From Benincasa hispida (taxonomy: Eukaryota; Streptophyta; Magnoliopsida; Cucurbitales; Cucurbitaceae): DNA of 64,000 nt. Location: positions 43,700,010 through 43,764,009 of the forward strand of contig NC_052354.1 of NCBI RefSeq assembly GCF_009727055.1, written 5' to 3'. Positions 12,420-24,316 of this stretch are shown piece after piece (the stretch's first letter is position 1; the number at the start of each line of letters is the position of its first letter). The notes under the pieces are model-generated. The model searched no databases, had not been told where the DNA came from, and saw only the letters and a list, made by a program, of their open reading frames with translations. Position numbers and translations under genes: made by a program.

Positions 12420-12660
12420 AGAGCAATTGTTTTAAATGTCAAAATTATTTGAATGACATTTTGTTATATTTATAAAGAAAATTATTCTAAATGACAATTT
12501 CTATAAATTTTTATAAATAATAACAAAATATCATAGTCTATCTGGATAGACAGCGATAGACTATTATCGCTATCTATCGTGGTCTATCACAAATAGACTC
12601 TGATATTTTGCTCTTATTTGTAAATATTTTAGTTGATTTTCTTATATTTGAAAACAATCC
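12420..12660. repeat. Small MITE-like repeat with TATC hairpin
   Basis: Ends resemble each other as inverted repeats (CAATTGTTTTAAATG at 12424 and TTTGAAAACAAT near 12646). The centre (12540-12590) holds interleaved GATAGAC/GTCTATC words that can fold back. Blocks of this style are abundant in cucurbit genomes as I remember them; that supports, but does not prove, the family assignment of the host. Confidence 0.5.
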
Positions 12661-14847
12661 TATTTATAAATAAGTTTGTCATATTTTATAATACATGATA
12701 CAATATATATTTAAATTTAACAAAAGTTAAGTTCAATACTATGTTTTATTAATGTTTTTAGAATATTGCAAATAATACTTAACTCGGTAAATATAAAACA
12801 AAATTCAAATTGTTTAGGTCATGTTATAATCATTTTGTTTTTTGTTTTTTATTTTTGAAAATTAAGACTATTTTTTCTTCATTTCTTACCATAATTTATA
12901 TATTTCTTAAATATAACGGTCAAATTCTTAGTTAAATTTCAATTTTCAAAACCAAATTTTTAAAGATTTTTTTTTTTTTTTTTAATTTTCAAATTTTGGT
13001 CTGATTTTTAAACCACTAGTAAAAAGTAAATAACAAAAGAAGAAATTTAGAAGTAAAAGTAGTGTCTATAGATATAATTTTCAAAAACAAAAATTTTAAA
13101 ACCAAATCGTTATCAAACAGGAATTACTACTTAAGCCTTCATTTTCCCTTTTTGGTCTATAAACTTGAATATGCATTTTTAAGAAAATACTAGAATTTCA
13201 ATTTAGTTTTTTTAACAAGTTAGTACGCTAAAGACTTTACCACCATCAAAGCATTCGGTTCTTTTCCTTTTTGAAGTTCAGGCCTTTCATCGACGAATAA
13301 ATAAGCTCTTTTTATTTAGTCTTGCTCATCCTAAAGCTGTTTTCAGTGTAGCTCACGAAAGAAAACCTTACAACTACACTATATATTGATATTGCAACTG
13401 CGCTAATCTAATAAGGGCACATCCGCTTTCTGTCTTAATACAAGATAAATGCTTTTATAAGTTGTTAATATAACTAGAAATCTCTCACTCTATATATCTT
13501 AATGAGCTGAGATATTTTCAGTTGGCAATCTTTTAATAATTAGTGCAGAAGTTGAATGAAAATTGGATACTTTAATTTATGAAATTGACAGACATTTATA
13601 AAATGGAACTTTCATTTTTCTTTCTTTCTTTTTTTTTTTGGGAAAACTTATAAATAGACTTGTCAACTTCTTTATAAAATTTTCCATGTTGAAAATAAGT
13701 TTTTTTTTCCTTTCCATTCTTAGTGGACATAACTACTATTTCCTTTCTTTGTGAAAATGACTCTGGGGGCGTTTGGATAAACTAAAAATTTAGATGAATA
13801 TTAGTTTTTTTAAATTTTAAAATAGAGATTTTACTAAAATTATAATTTCATTGATTTATGTCACTTTAACTAGTTTAAATTAGAATTTTATTGCTTAAAT
13901 AAATCTAATTATACAATTGTAATCTAATGAGTTATTATTTTACACAAAAATTGGGCTCAATTTACCTTTTTAGTCTTCCTTACAATTCAATTTTTATAAA
14001 TAAATAAATAAATAAATATTATAATATTAATAATATTAGTGGTTGTTGTTGTTAGGAAAAGAAGCATGTAAGAAAATTTTCTTGTAGTTATGAATTTTTC
14101 AAAACAGATTTTATCAGAACTTATACAAGTAAGAAACATATAACCAGGTAATCGATTTTCAACTATAAAAAATATAAAAATAAATGAAATCTCCTAAAAT
14201 AAAAGAAAACTTAATGTTAAACAAAGAAGAAGAGAGAGAATTAAAAAAGATAATCTAATAAATATAAATAATTAAAAATAATTTCAAAAAAATTAGAAGA
14301 AAGAGAAAGTGTATTTTAAAAAATATAAGCATAACTAAACTAATATTCTTTTTCCAATGACTTAGAAAAAAGATATTTTTTTCAAAAATTCATTTTTGTT
14401 TAAACACTTCTATAAAAACTCCTTAAAATAAAAATATTAGACAACTTTTTCTTAGAAGTATTTTTGGATATAATAATATAAGTTTATTTGGTTTGTTATA
14501 AACTAAAAGTGTTTTTATTAATGTTTTTCAAGATCTGTTGGTGGTGGCTGGAGGTTGGCTAGAGTTGGTGGCCAAAAGTTTGCTTGCAGGGATCATCGGA
14601 AGTGGCGACCGGAGATTTGTCGGCGACAGTCGCTGGAAGTGGTGTTCGAAAATTGGCCGAAAATTTTTCTATATTAAATTAGAAAAAAAAATGTAATCCA
14701 TGGGTTTGAATAATGTTTACTATTCAATCCCATGGAAAAGAATGCAGTAAGCCTTGACTTCCTAAACCTTTGTCCTAAATAAGGGTTGGGCTTAGGGTGT
14801 CTAACTCATCTCAAATCCAACACTTGAAATAAACACCCTCTTAATAT
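12661..14847. other. Intergenic AT-rich DNA
   Basis: No gene is recognised. An (AAAT)n microsatellite is at about 13996-14018. A GGGGGCGTTTGGATAA stretch at 13766 resembles the end of a Harbinger-type MITE, possibly paired with TTATTCCAAACAC at about 15359. A GC-richer patch at 14530-14660 looks like a dispersed repeat. Confidence 0.4.
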
Positions 14848-15066
14848 GGTTGGCAAAAATCCATGCGGGGGAACCCGATCGGAGATGGGGTCAAACCGGA
14901 GATTATAACTGGGTCTCTGGTCGAGGACAGGGAGGGCATCCCCGCCCCATTTTCGTCCCCATCTCCCATTAACTTTTTTATTTTTTAATATATAAATATA
15001 TAACGAGGATCGGGAAATACCCCCTGGGGACGAGGAGTCCCCCCACCCCACACCCGTTGCCAATCC
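14848..15066. repeat. GC-rich MITE with TTGGCAA ends
   Basis: GC-rich, purine-biased block (GGGGA/TCCCC words) in AT-rich surroundings, bounded by inverted GGTTGGCAA (14848) and TTGCCAATC (15057-15065). It has no coding capacity. A related GGGGA-rich block lies at 52178-52885. Confidence 0.55.
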
Positions 15067-15429
15067 TATTCTGTCTATTTGAAATATTGTCTAGACGTGT
15101 AGCTGAAGTACTTATTTTAAGTTTTTAATAATATTTTTCTATCTTCTAATTTTTCATACATTAAGTAAAATTTTAAAGAAAAAAATCTTACCATATATTT
15201 TGAAGATGGTTCGATAATCACTTGCAAGCCATTTTAGATATTATATCTCTCAAGTATTTTTTTCAAAAATTCAATATTGATTTTTTAAAAAATATTTATA
15301 TAAATATTTACTTTTTTTTAAATGATGCTTATAGAAAAAACTAATTTTCTTTCCAAAATTATTCCAAACACACTATTCCTCACCAACTTCACTCCAATTC
15401 ATGGACTCTATTGTTTGTTATAGTTATAT

Positions 15430-15650
15430 GGCACAATTGGATTAATATTGTACTTTTTAAAAACTAATTAGACAAATATTGTAATTTCAAAATTATTTAG
15501 AGAAATAGATAGTTTTTCGATTTAATTTGTGTGTGTATATATATATTAATTTTTGTATGTCGAGACTTCAACACTCGACAAAAGTTGAGATTTTTTTAAA
15601 AAAATGTACGTCGAGTGTTGAAGTCTTGACCACCTTTTTTTAATAAAAAA
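15430..15650 (-). repeat. Terminal inverted repeat, 3' end of the dismembered MULE
   Basis: It contains a 'TTAATATTGTA...' stretch followed by a hairpin made of GTCGAGACTTCAACACTCGAC-like words at 15558-15635. The same arrangement occurs in the same orientation at 62235-62430 and inverted at 45890-46230. In each case it flanks MULE-derived sequence, so I read it as the MULE terminal repeat. Exact termini and the 9-bp target duplication expected for MULEs could not be fixed. Confidence 0.6.
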
Positions 15651-15802
15651 TCACACTATTATTCCTTTTTCTTTCCAACAACGTTATTCTTTTATCTTGT
15701 TTAAGGTACTCTATACAATTATATTTCTTAATAAGTCTCGACCACTTTGAAAATAATAAAATGTAAATTAAAATGTTCATATTATAAAAAATTTAATATA
15801 TC

Positions 15803-16515
15803 TCATTCATTTAAAAATAATAATAAAAAATCAATTTGTCCCACAAGACGGACATCGTCGATTTCGAGCTGGTTGTCGTCGTCGACTTTGATCTTGAGGT
15901 TTCTCTGATTCCTCTTGATGTTGCTTTGGTTTCTCTTAAAGTTGCACTGGTACCTCTGCAAGCGCTTCATAGTATAAATATTCATTATGCTTTCCACGGT
16001 CGCATCCATGTCCATGTAGGTATGAAGATGATGAACTAACCTCTGAATCATAATATCCTGAACCAAATGCTGGCATCATCATCATCGGACTAACATAACT
16101 AGTTTGGCCCTACGTCTGCATCATAGGAGACAATTCTCCCACATTATGGGCGACCTCATCAAACTCATCTTTTTCTACTCGAGCAGGTCCCTTATGTCTA
16201 CAAATTGATGGAGGAGCAATACGTATATCGTACATATAATGTATCTCCTTTGTATAGCTCCCATTGTTACTACATATACCAAGAACCTGGTTAGGATCAT
16301 TTGCAACATCATGAAAGCTACTGTTGTTCAATTTCTATGAATAATAAACGATTAGACAATATTTAAAATAAATTGGAATTAAAAATAATTAAATAATATT
16401 TATTTATGTACCAGATGACCCACAACTGCTCATGGATGAGTAACGTAGCGCCTTTAATATTATTGTACCAATTGATATAATTTTGAGTGATATCCCTATC
16501 AAATGGCCTAATAGA
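15803..16515 (-). pseudogene. C-terminal part of the MULE product, broken
   Basis: Minus-strand fragments include DRDITQNYINWYNN (about 16450-16500) and a downstream DVANDPNQV...IHYMYDI segment (16110-16331). The same two segments occur in the second copy at 62690-63381. The QNYINWYN segment resembles the tail of plant-mobile-domain proteins, a weak match. The frame breaks at several points. At 16511-16515 it is cut by a solo LTR and continues at 20478. Confidence 0.6.
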
Positions 16516-17576
16516 TGAAGGAACCCCTGCGAGGGGAACCTTGAGCATAAGTGGGATCATCCTAAATCCCAATTCATTTTGGAAAAATAATTTTACAGAT
16601 ACAAAGTACAAATCATCCATTTATCAAAATTAACACAACATGCTAAATTAAAAGAAAAAGAAAAGGATCTTTAGGGTTTTCAGAAAACCTACCTTTGAAG
16701 ACTTTCTTCACAGGAAACCTTCGAATTCCAATTAGCACTACCACTTGGAAACCTCAATAACTACAGGGTTGAAAACCCAGGAGTTGTGGGCCTCAGATGA
16801 TTTTGGCTTGAGAGAAGAAGAATTTTGTGAAGGATACAAAATTGGGAAAAACTGAGAACTCTTCTCTATGTTATTTATTTTGTTCCTCACTCTCCTTGTA
16901 GTGGAGAGAAAAGAGGGACAGGGAGTTACAACTCCCCCCATAATTAATTTTAAAATAAAAATCAATTATTTAAAATAAATAAATTATTAATTATTAATTT
17001 AAATATAATATTATGATAACTTATATTCATATGATAACTACCTTATCATATAATATATATTAAACTATATGTTATATCAAATATATCATATAAACTATAT
17101 TTTCAATATTGTATTATATACAATATAATCTATAGTTTCTTTTCTCTAACTAATGACATTTAATATAAATCACATTTATATCAAATTTTAGTTATATGAA
17201 TATAATTCACATAACTAATATTTTAATCATATTCATATATTTATTTCTTCTCACAAGTACATTATGTTATAATGTATCAAATACATTATAGTAATTATAT
17301 CATATAAAATTAACTTAATTATATCACATATAATTAATTCCCTCAAATAATTTGAAAAATTCAAATTATTCCAAAAATTGATTCTTTTTAACCTCGTTGA
17401 GCTACCGAGGTGACCTCATGGATTTGTAGTTTGAAGCTTCAACAGTACGTGAATAATTAATCAAATTCTTTAATTAAATTATTTATTATTCGTTAACTGT
17501 TGGGCACTCCACTAAAGACCGACAGCTGCACTCTTCGCACTACAAATATATTTCTGTGTCAATTGGATATAACTAA

Positions 17577-19738
17577 TGAAGGAAATCAAATCTGAGATTT
17601 CCATGAGCAGGGGAAAAAAGATCATTCCAAATTACAATCATGAATGAACATTACAAATTATAGTCGTATACAAAACATGTGGTTATGCAATTAATATAGA
17701 AATTACAGCATGAACAACAAATGAACAAGGAAGATCTCTACAAACATTTGTCGTCTCGTCTTCATGCTCATTGCTCACGTATTCTTGAACACAGCAACCT
17801 CGAACGCTCGATCAACACGACCACAACTCTGCACGAACTCTTCGCATTCGTCTTCAGCGATCGTCTCGTCTATGAACTCCTCAACAGTACGAACGACCTC
17901 CACAGAACCTCGACGGTGTCGAGTTGAGTATGACACCACCAAGAAGGCTACCTTGGTATTCTCGGTATGAGAATCCAGAAGGTGGGCTCTGTTCGGATTT
18001 GGTATGAGGTAGATGAGGGAGGAAACACTGATCGTGTACACGACTGGGCAAGTGGGAGATGACAGTGACCTATCGTATAGGTCGATGTCCAATCATTTAG
18101 CTAAAGCTATGCGATCATCTAGCAAAAGCTATGCGATCGTTTAGCTCAATTTCTGTCGCCTACAAACACTACACAATCATTTACTTCGGGCAAGCAATCG
18201 CTTAGTAAATACAACACGATCGTTTAGCTCGGAACTGCACGATCATTTAGCTCTCCCAAGCTATCATTTAGTAAATCTATATTTACTTGACAACTATCGT
18301 GAGATCCTTTTTGCGAGTGAGAAATCTCAAAAAACTTTTTAAGAAAACTTACTAAAATTAGGAAAAAAATTTTCCTTTTAACTCACGGTTACCATGAAAA
18401 TCCAATAACCACCCACTCAATTGGTTATTTAAGAAAAAGAATTAATTATCCAATAATTAATATTATTATAAATATAAATGATAACCAACTTATCATATTA
18501 TATTTATAACCTATAGTTTCAATATTTCATCTCATGAAACATATAAACCATAGTTCTTTTTCTATTCCATGGTACATAATATAAATCTCATTTACATCAA
18601 TCCTCCACTAGATGTATCTCATACATCATATCAATTATATCATATATAATCAAAATACCTCTTTTCAATTTGAACATTTCAAATCAACACCAAGGACCGA
18701 TCCTCAACTGAATCCATTGAGCTACCAAGTGGACCTTATGGACCTGTAGCTCAAAGCTCCAACGGTACGTGAATAACTGACTAAACTCTTTAGTCATGGG
18801 ATCCACCAGCTGTTAATTGCCAGGCACTCCACTAAAGACCGACAGTTAAACTTTCCTTACCACAGATATATTATGTGTCCATCTTAACCAATCAATAGTG
18901 CGAGAACCCTTCGCATATCACTCGTAAGTACAGCTGGGCCAATAACCGTTATGCCCCTGTAGTTACATCTAACTCCTTAAGTACCACCGATCCCTCTAAT
19001 GAACATAAGTCATAGTCTTACTATGATAGAGTCTTCTCTTCCAAAGAGAAGTTGTGGCCACTATGTTCAAGCCCCGGAATCAGCCCTTAAGGGGGCAATC
19101 CTCTCTACTTATCCTTGCTTCGGGAAAGAAGTGAATTCCATCTAGTGGATTGAGTTCCCAGCTCCCAGATCAGACAAGTCCCTAAAAAGGTAGGCATGTT
19201 GATTTGGCAATTTGGCCACTTTCACCCATACTAATCAAAGGACCGCCCTTAAAGATAGAAGTTCCCAAAACACTCAAGATTGAGGTCGTGTCACCTATGG
19301 TCGTTTAGGTGAGATGCAGGTCTCTAGTATCAATGGCGTTATATACAGAGTCTAGTCATCTCGTGGTCCAGGTCTTATACAAACTCTTTGTATAGAACAC
19401 CCCTGCTCGCACGTCTCCACATGAATTGTCAGGATCTACCATCTGTAGTAGTTTACAACACTTGCAAACTTCTACAAAGCAGGCAGTATCCGTAGTGTCA
19501 CAAGGATTAGGTATCCCATCTTAATCCCTATACTACAGACCTATTTAGGTTATCACTTAAGGCATGATCCACTTGTATATCACATATACATATTTAAGTT
19601 CTCATAAGATCATCAAGGAGCTTTGTTTATTGGATATGAGTAAATGCAAAATTAAATAACACTTATTTTATTCATCAAACAATGTATATCTTTACAAAAC
19701 AACGAGACTCCAGGAGAATTAGGACACCAATCCCAACA
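17577..19738 (-). mobile_element. Solo LTR nested inside another solo LTR (about 2.16 kb)
   Basis: On the minus strand it opens TGTTGGGATTGGTGTCC at 19738 and closes CA at 17577. Flanks are ACTAA (17572-17576) and ACTGA (19739-19743), a 5-bp target duplication with one change. It belongs to the same family as the LTR at 39842-42018 and the truncated LTRs of Copia A at 23583 and 27565. It carries a CGATCG palindrome array near its 3' end. Confidence 0.88.
18061..18275. repeat. CGATCG palindrome array in the nested solo LTR
   Basis: About nine motif copies such as GCGATCGTTTAGCTC and CACGATCGTTTAGCTC, 0.5-0.7 kb from the LTR 3' end. Individual copies are degenerate at one or two positions; spacing is irregular, 15-40 bp. 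Confidence 0.85.
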
Positions 19739-20477
19739 ACTGATCCACAGTATAACGACCCTTCACAAATTACTCGTAAGTACAGCTAGGCCAAAATTAC
19801 CATTTTGCCCCTATGGTTATATCTAACTCCTTAAGTACCACTGATTCCTTTAATAAACAATAAATCATAGTCCCACTATGACTAACCCCTTTCGGGCCAT
19901 GAGAGGGTGTGGTTTCACATTGTTCAAGCCCTAAAATTAGCCCTTAAAGGAGCAATTTATCTACTTACCCCGACATTGGTGAATGAGTGAATTCCATCTT
20001 GTGTAGTTGTGTTCCCAGCTCCCTAATCAGAAAAATCCCCAAAATGGTAGGCTTGTTGAGTCGATGATCTGGCCACTCTCATCTATGCAAATCAAAGAAC
20101 CGCCTTCATAGGCAGGAGTTCACAACTCACTCAGGATTCAGGTTGTGTTACCTATGGTCATCTTGATGAAATGTAAGTCTCTATTAAGAATGGTGTTATA
20201 TAATGAGACTATACATTTCATGGTCCGATTTTATACAAACTTATTTGTATAGAATATCCTTGTTCACATGTCTCCACATGAATGATTAGGACCAGATCAT
20301 TTGTAGCACTTTACAACAATTGTAACATCTACAAAGCAGACCATACTTGTAGTGTCACTAGGATAAGGTATCCAACCTTATCCATTTATTATAGACCATT
20401 TAGGTTATCGCTTAAAACATGATCCATTGGTATGTAAACTATAGGATCCTACGAGATTTAGGGCCTCAAACCCAACA

Positions 20478-22207
20478 ATAGAAACTCCCATTGCAGTAAA
20501 CATTGTATGATAGTGCCATCACACTACCAATGTGCAACTTTTTCAAACCAATCTCCAGTTCTTAGGTCGATGTCATGCAGTAAAGGTTCAGTATTATGAC
20601 CTAACTGATAAATGTTCAACTTTGTAACAAAGAACACTTCCTTCAATTATGTCCTAACTGATTACAAAACCCACATCATAGTCAAGCGCTTGGTTATGTC
20701 AAATCCATCTTGTTATGGTATCGTGAACTCTTTAGTCTTACAGGTTTCCTCAACAACGATGGGTCAGCATGTAAGATAGACATATTAGAGTGTCTGATCC
20801 AGAAATCTTCATAAGACACAGGTTTAAATTGAGAAGAGTAACATGCAGCGTACGTTGATAGTTTATAGTAGTCCTCAATAAAATCTTCGTAGTTTATGTT
20901 AAAACGTGAGCAAACCGCCATAAAGTGCAAGTATGGAATTCCAAACACTTGCCACTTGTTACAAGAACAATACCACTTAGACCCGTTTGCCTCAGTATTT
21001 GAACATTTCCTCCTTTAGTATTGAGGTTGTGACGTCTGGTCTTCACTTGAAACACATCTTCATATCGATTGTATTACTGTAGTTCATGTTTACTAGATCT
21101 TGCAGCCTATTTATTAATTTTCTCATGTATATACCTGAATACTTACTCATTTAGTATTACAAATACATTTGAAACAAATTGTTGATTACTAAAAAAGAAT
21201 TATTACCGAGTGTATTTATTTTGACGTTCCAAAGCAGCTCTCATTTCTTCTCTTCTTTTTTTCAAAATAATTTATGCACTTAAAGAATGTTATTTGAACA
21301 AGAGCATTTATTGGCAACATTTGAGCTCCTTTGAGAATTCTATTTATGCACTCTGATAGATTTGTCGTCATCCACTCATATTTGAACTCTCCATCGTGTG
21401 CTTGAGTAAATTGTTGAATATCAATGTTGTAAAAAAAAAAACTCAAACAACTCCAATTTATTCCTTTGATGTCTTCAATGAATTTTTTAAACTTTCGAAT
21501 TTGGAACTGACATCCAACATGATAAACATAATTCTTTAATGTGTTGAATTTGTATTTTTTGTTCAAGTTGCTGACAATATATCGTAAGGAGAATCGATGG
21601 TAACATAGTAGTTCCGTCCAACTATTTGTTGGATTGTTCACTACTGAGATAATGCCAACATGTCGATCCGAAATTAAACACACCTCTTCGTGTGTAACAA
21701 TTCCTCTCAATTGTTTCAAGAATCATTCCCATGTGTCTGCAGACTCCTCATCTACAACGGCGAATGCAAGAGGAAAAAGATGACCATTTGAATCAACTGA
21801 TGTAGCAATCAGTAATTTTCCTCGATATTTTCCATACAAGTGGGTACCGTCTATTTGAATCACCGACCGACATCTATAAAAACTTTTATACAAGGACAAA
21901 ATGCTTAAAATACAGAAGTAAGGATGATATGTTCTTTAGTTGGCATTTTCTTCACTCTCCACTCCACATGTGTTTCAAGATTGGTCTGCTTAACCATATA
22001 CAGCCACCTGGGCAACAATTCGTATAACTCATCCCAGTCACTTAACATTTTAACCAACACCTTTCTTTTGTCCTCCCACATCCTATGGTAAGGAACATGA
22101 TATCCAAATTTTGTTTTTATGTCGGACTGTAGTTGTGCTACGCTGAGGGATAGTTTTTCTCTTACGACATCACAAAACTCTAGTGCAATCATATACATAC
22201 AGTACAT
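20478..22207 (-). pseudogene. MULE transposase: catalytic domain and SWIM zinc finger, broken
   Basis: This is the middle of a Mutator-like (MuDR) transposase. Reading 22207 to 20478: a pre-catalytic region (21905-22207), then an RNase H-like core with IDGTHLYGKYRGKL near 21840 and CLISDRHVGIISVVNN near 21670. These are the first and second acidic residues of the DDE triad. The TQAHDGEFKYEWMTTNLSE segment follows near 21380-21420. The SWIM-type segment IPYLHFMAVCSRF (20900-20945) ends with the KLSTYAACYSSQF motif. A TGA replaces the Trp codon of the 'TWEWFLKQL' motif at about 21724, and further breaks lie between the blocks. Upstream it abuts a Copia fragment; the N-terminal DNA-binding part survives at 42019-42757. 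Confidence 0.88.
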
Positions 22208-23582
22208 GGAAAGCTACTGAGTTGTTGATGATCTTCTTGTAAACACAGGGCTCATCAACATTTTGATTAAAGCCAAAGGACTTGATAGCAGTGTCAAATC
22301 TGATGTTCCAAGCTCTAGATGCTTGTTTCAGCCCATAAATGGACCTATTAAGCTTTTAAACTCTTTACCCTTGATTTGGAACTACGAACCCCTCTGATTG
22401 AGTCATATAGATGGTCTCTTCAAGCTTACCATTAAGAAAGGCAGTCTTGACGTCTATTTCCCATATTTCATAATCATAAAATGTGGCTATGGATAGGAAA
22501 ATCCGGATAGACTTCAACATGACAACAAGTGAGAAAGTTTCCTCATAGTCAACTCCCTTAACCTGGGTATAACCCTTTGCCATGAGTCTAGTTTTAAAGG
22601 TTTGCACCTTTCCATCTACACCTCTCTTTCACTTATAAATTCATTTACACCCAATAGGTCTTACCCCACTAGGTGGATCAACAAGTTCCCAGACGTTATT
22701 GAAGTACATATACTCCATTTCCTGGTTCATGGCCTTAACCCATTCATATTTGTCAACATCCTCCATTGCTTTCTTAAAAGACAACGAATCCTCGACCTAA
22801 TCATTCGTAATGAAGTTTTGGGCTTCAGTCAAACACATGTAGCGATTCGGTGGGTTTATAACCCTCCCACTACGTCGAGGTAGTATCAATTCCTGAGCTG
22901 GTTGATTTGACATTCCGATCTCAACAACTCTTGTTGATCTGTCGGCCTATTCAACAACTCTTGTTGAACCCTTAGCAGTCTCAGTCTCACTAGAGATCTC
23001 ACGTAAAATGAGCTTACTTCGTGGCTTATGATCCCTCATGTGGTCTTCTTCCAAGAAGATAGCATTAATGCAAACAAACATTTTATTCTCATTTAGATCA
23101 TCGAAGTATCCTCCTCTCGTTTCCTTGAGGTAGCTTACAAAGAGGCAACCCTTCAAACGCGGTTCCAACTTCTTTGGGTTAGTTATTAGCACATGTGCCG
23201 AACAGCCCCAAATCCTAAAGTGGCATAAACTACCTTTATAGCCTCTCTATAACTCAAAAGGTGTTTCAGAAATTTTTTTCGAGGGAACGTTGTTCAAGAT
23301 ATAATACGCAGTCTACACTGCATAACCCCAAAACGAGTCTGAAAGATGAGCATAACTCATCATAGACCGAACCATGCCTAACAAGGGTCTGTTTCTCCTT
23401 TCAGATACACTATTCTGCTGAGGTGCACCAGGGGCCGAGAGTTGGGACACAATCCCGTGTTGTATCATATAGTTCTGGAATTGGAGGTCCATATACACTC
23501 CACCACGATCAGATCGTAGTGTTTTTATCTTCTTACCTAAAAAGTTTTCAACTTCAACCTTATACTCCTTGAACTTGTCAAG
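22208..23582 (-). pseudogene. Copia pol fragment (integrase C-terminus to reverse transcriptase)
   Basis: Minus-strand remnant running from the end of the integrase core (YMDLQFQNYMIQHGIVSQL; PQQNSVSERRNR, 23313-23498) through the integrase C-terminal region (22947-23192). It continues into the reverse transcriptase fingers (YTQVKGVDYEETFS, about 22550) and stops at the LYV of the YVDD motif near 22208. Numerous frameshifts and stops separate the blocks. At 23582/23583 it abuts the 5' LTR of Copia A, which is in the opposite orientation. At about 22208 it joins the MULE directly. Confidence 0.85.
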
Positions 23583-24155
23583 TGTTGGGATTGGTGTCCT
23601 AATTCTCCCGGAGTCTCGTTATTTTGTAAAGATGCTCATTGTTAAATGAATAAAATAAGTATTATTTACTTCTGGCATTTACTCATATCCAATAAACAAA
23701 GCTCCTTGGTTATCTTATGTGAACTTAAGCATGCATATGTAATATACAAATAGATCATGCCTTAAGTGATAACCTAAATCGGTCTATAGTATAAGACTTA
23801 AGGTAGGATACTTGATCCTGGTGACACTACGGATACGACCCGCTTTGTAGAGGTTTACAAGTGTTGTAAACTACTACAGATGGTTGATCTTGACCATTCA
23901 TGTGGAGACGTGGAGCGGGGGTGTCCTATACAAAGAGTTTTTATAAGACCTGGACCACGAGATNATGTGGAGACGTGGAGCGGGGGTGTCCTATACAAAG
24001 AGTTTTTATAAGACCTGGACCACGAGATGGCTAGACTCTGTATATAACGCCGTTGATACTAGAGACTTGCATCTCACCTAAACGACTATAGGTGACACGA
24101 CCTCAATCTTGAGCGTTTTGTGAACTCCTGCTTTTGAGAGCGGTCTTTTAATTAG
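23583..24155 (+). repeat. Truncated 5' LTR of Copia A
   Basis: Matches the start of the LTR family at 17577-19738 (reverse) until about 24155, where similarity stops. It contains a single N at 23964 between two identical 64-bp copies (23900-23963 and 23965-24028). The mirrored right-arm copy and the other family LTRs have one copy, so the duplication is probably an unmerged contig overlap. Confidence 0.8.
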
Positions 24156-24316
24156 GTCAATATGTTTTTCTTTTCAGCAACTCGTTAGTATTTTTAAATC
24201 TTTTAAAGATGATCGATTTATTACAGTAGAAAGAATCGTATGAAACGAATTTCGTAGCAAACAACCTCCATCCCACTACTCTCCAAACGAGGAAACAAGA
24301 CAGTAAATATGATTTA

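Larger units (their letters stand above)
16516..20477 (-). mobile_element. Solo LTR inserted in the MULE (itself interrupted)
   Basis: On the minus strand it opens TGTTGGGTTTGAGG at 20477 and closes CA at 16516. It is flanked by a perfect 5-bp target duplication, ATAGA (16511-16515 and 20478-20482). Removing the element restores the MULE reading frame across the site. After removing the nested LTR at 17577-19738 the LTR is about 1.8 kb. There is no internal domain, so it is a solo LTR left by LTR-LTR recombination. Confidence 0.88.
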
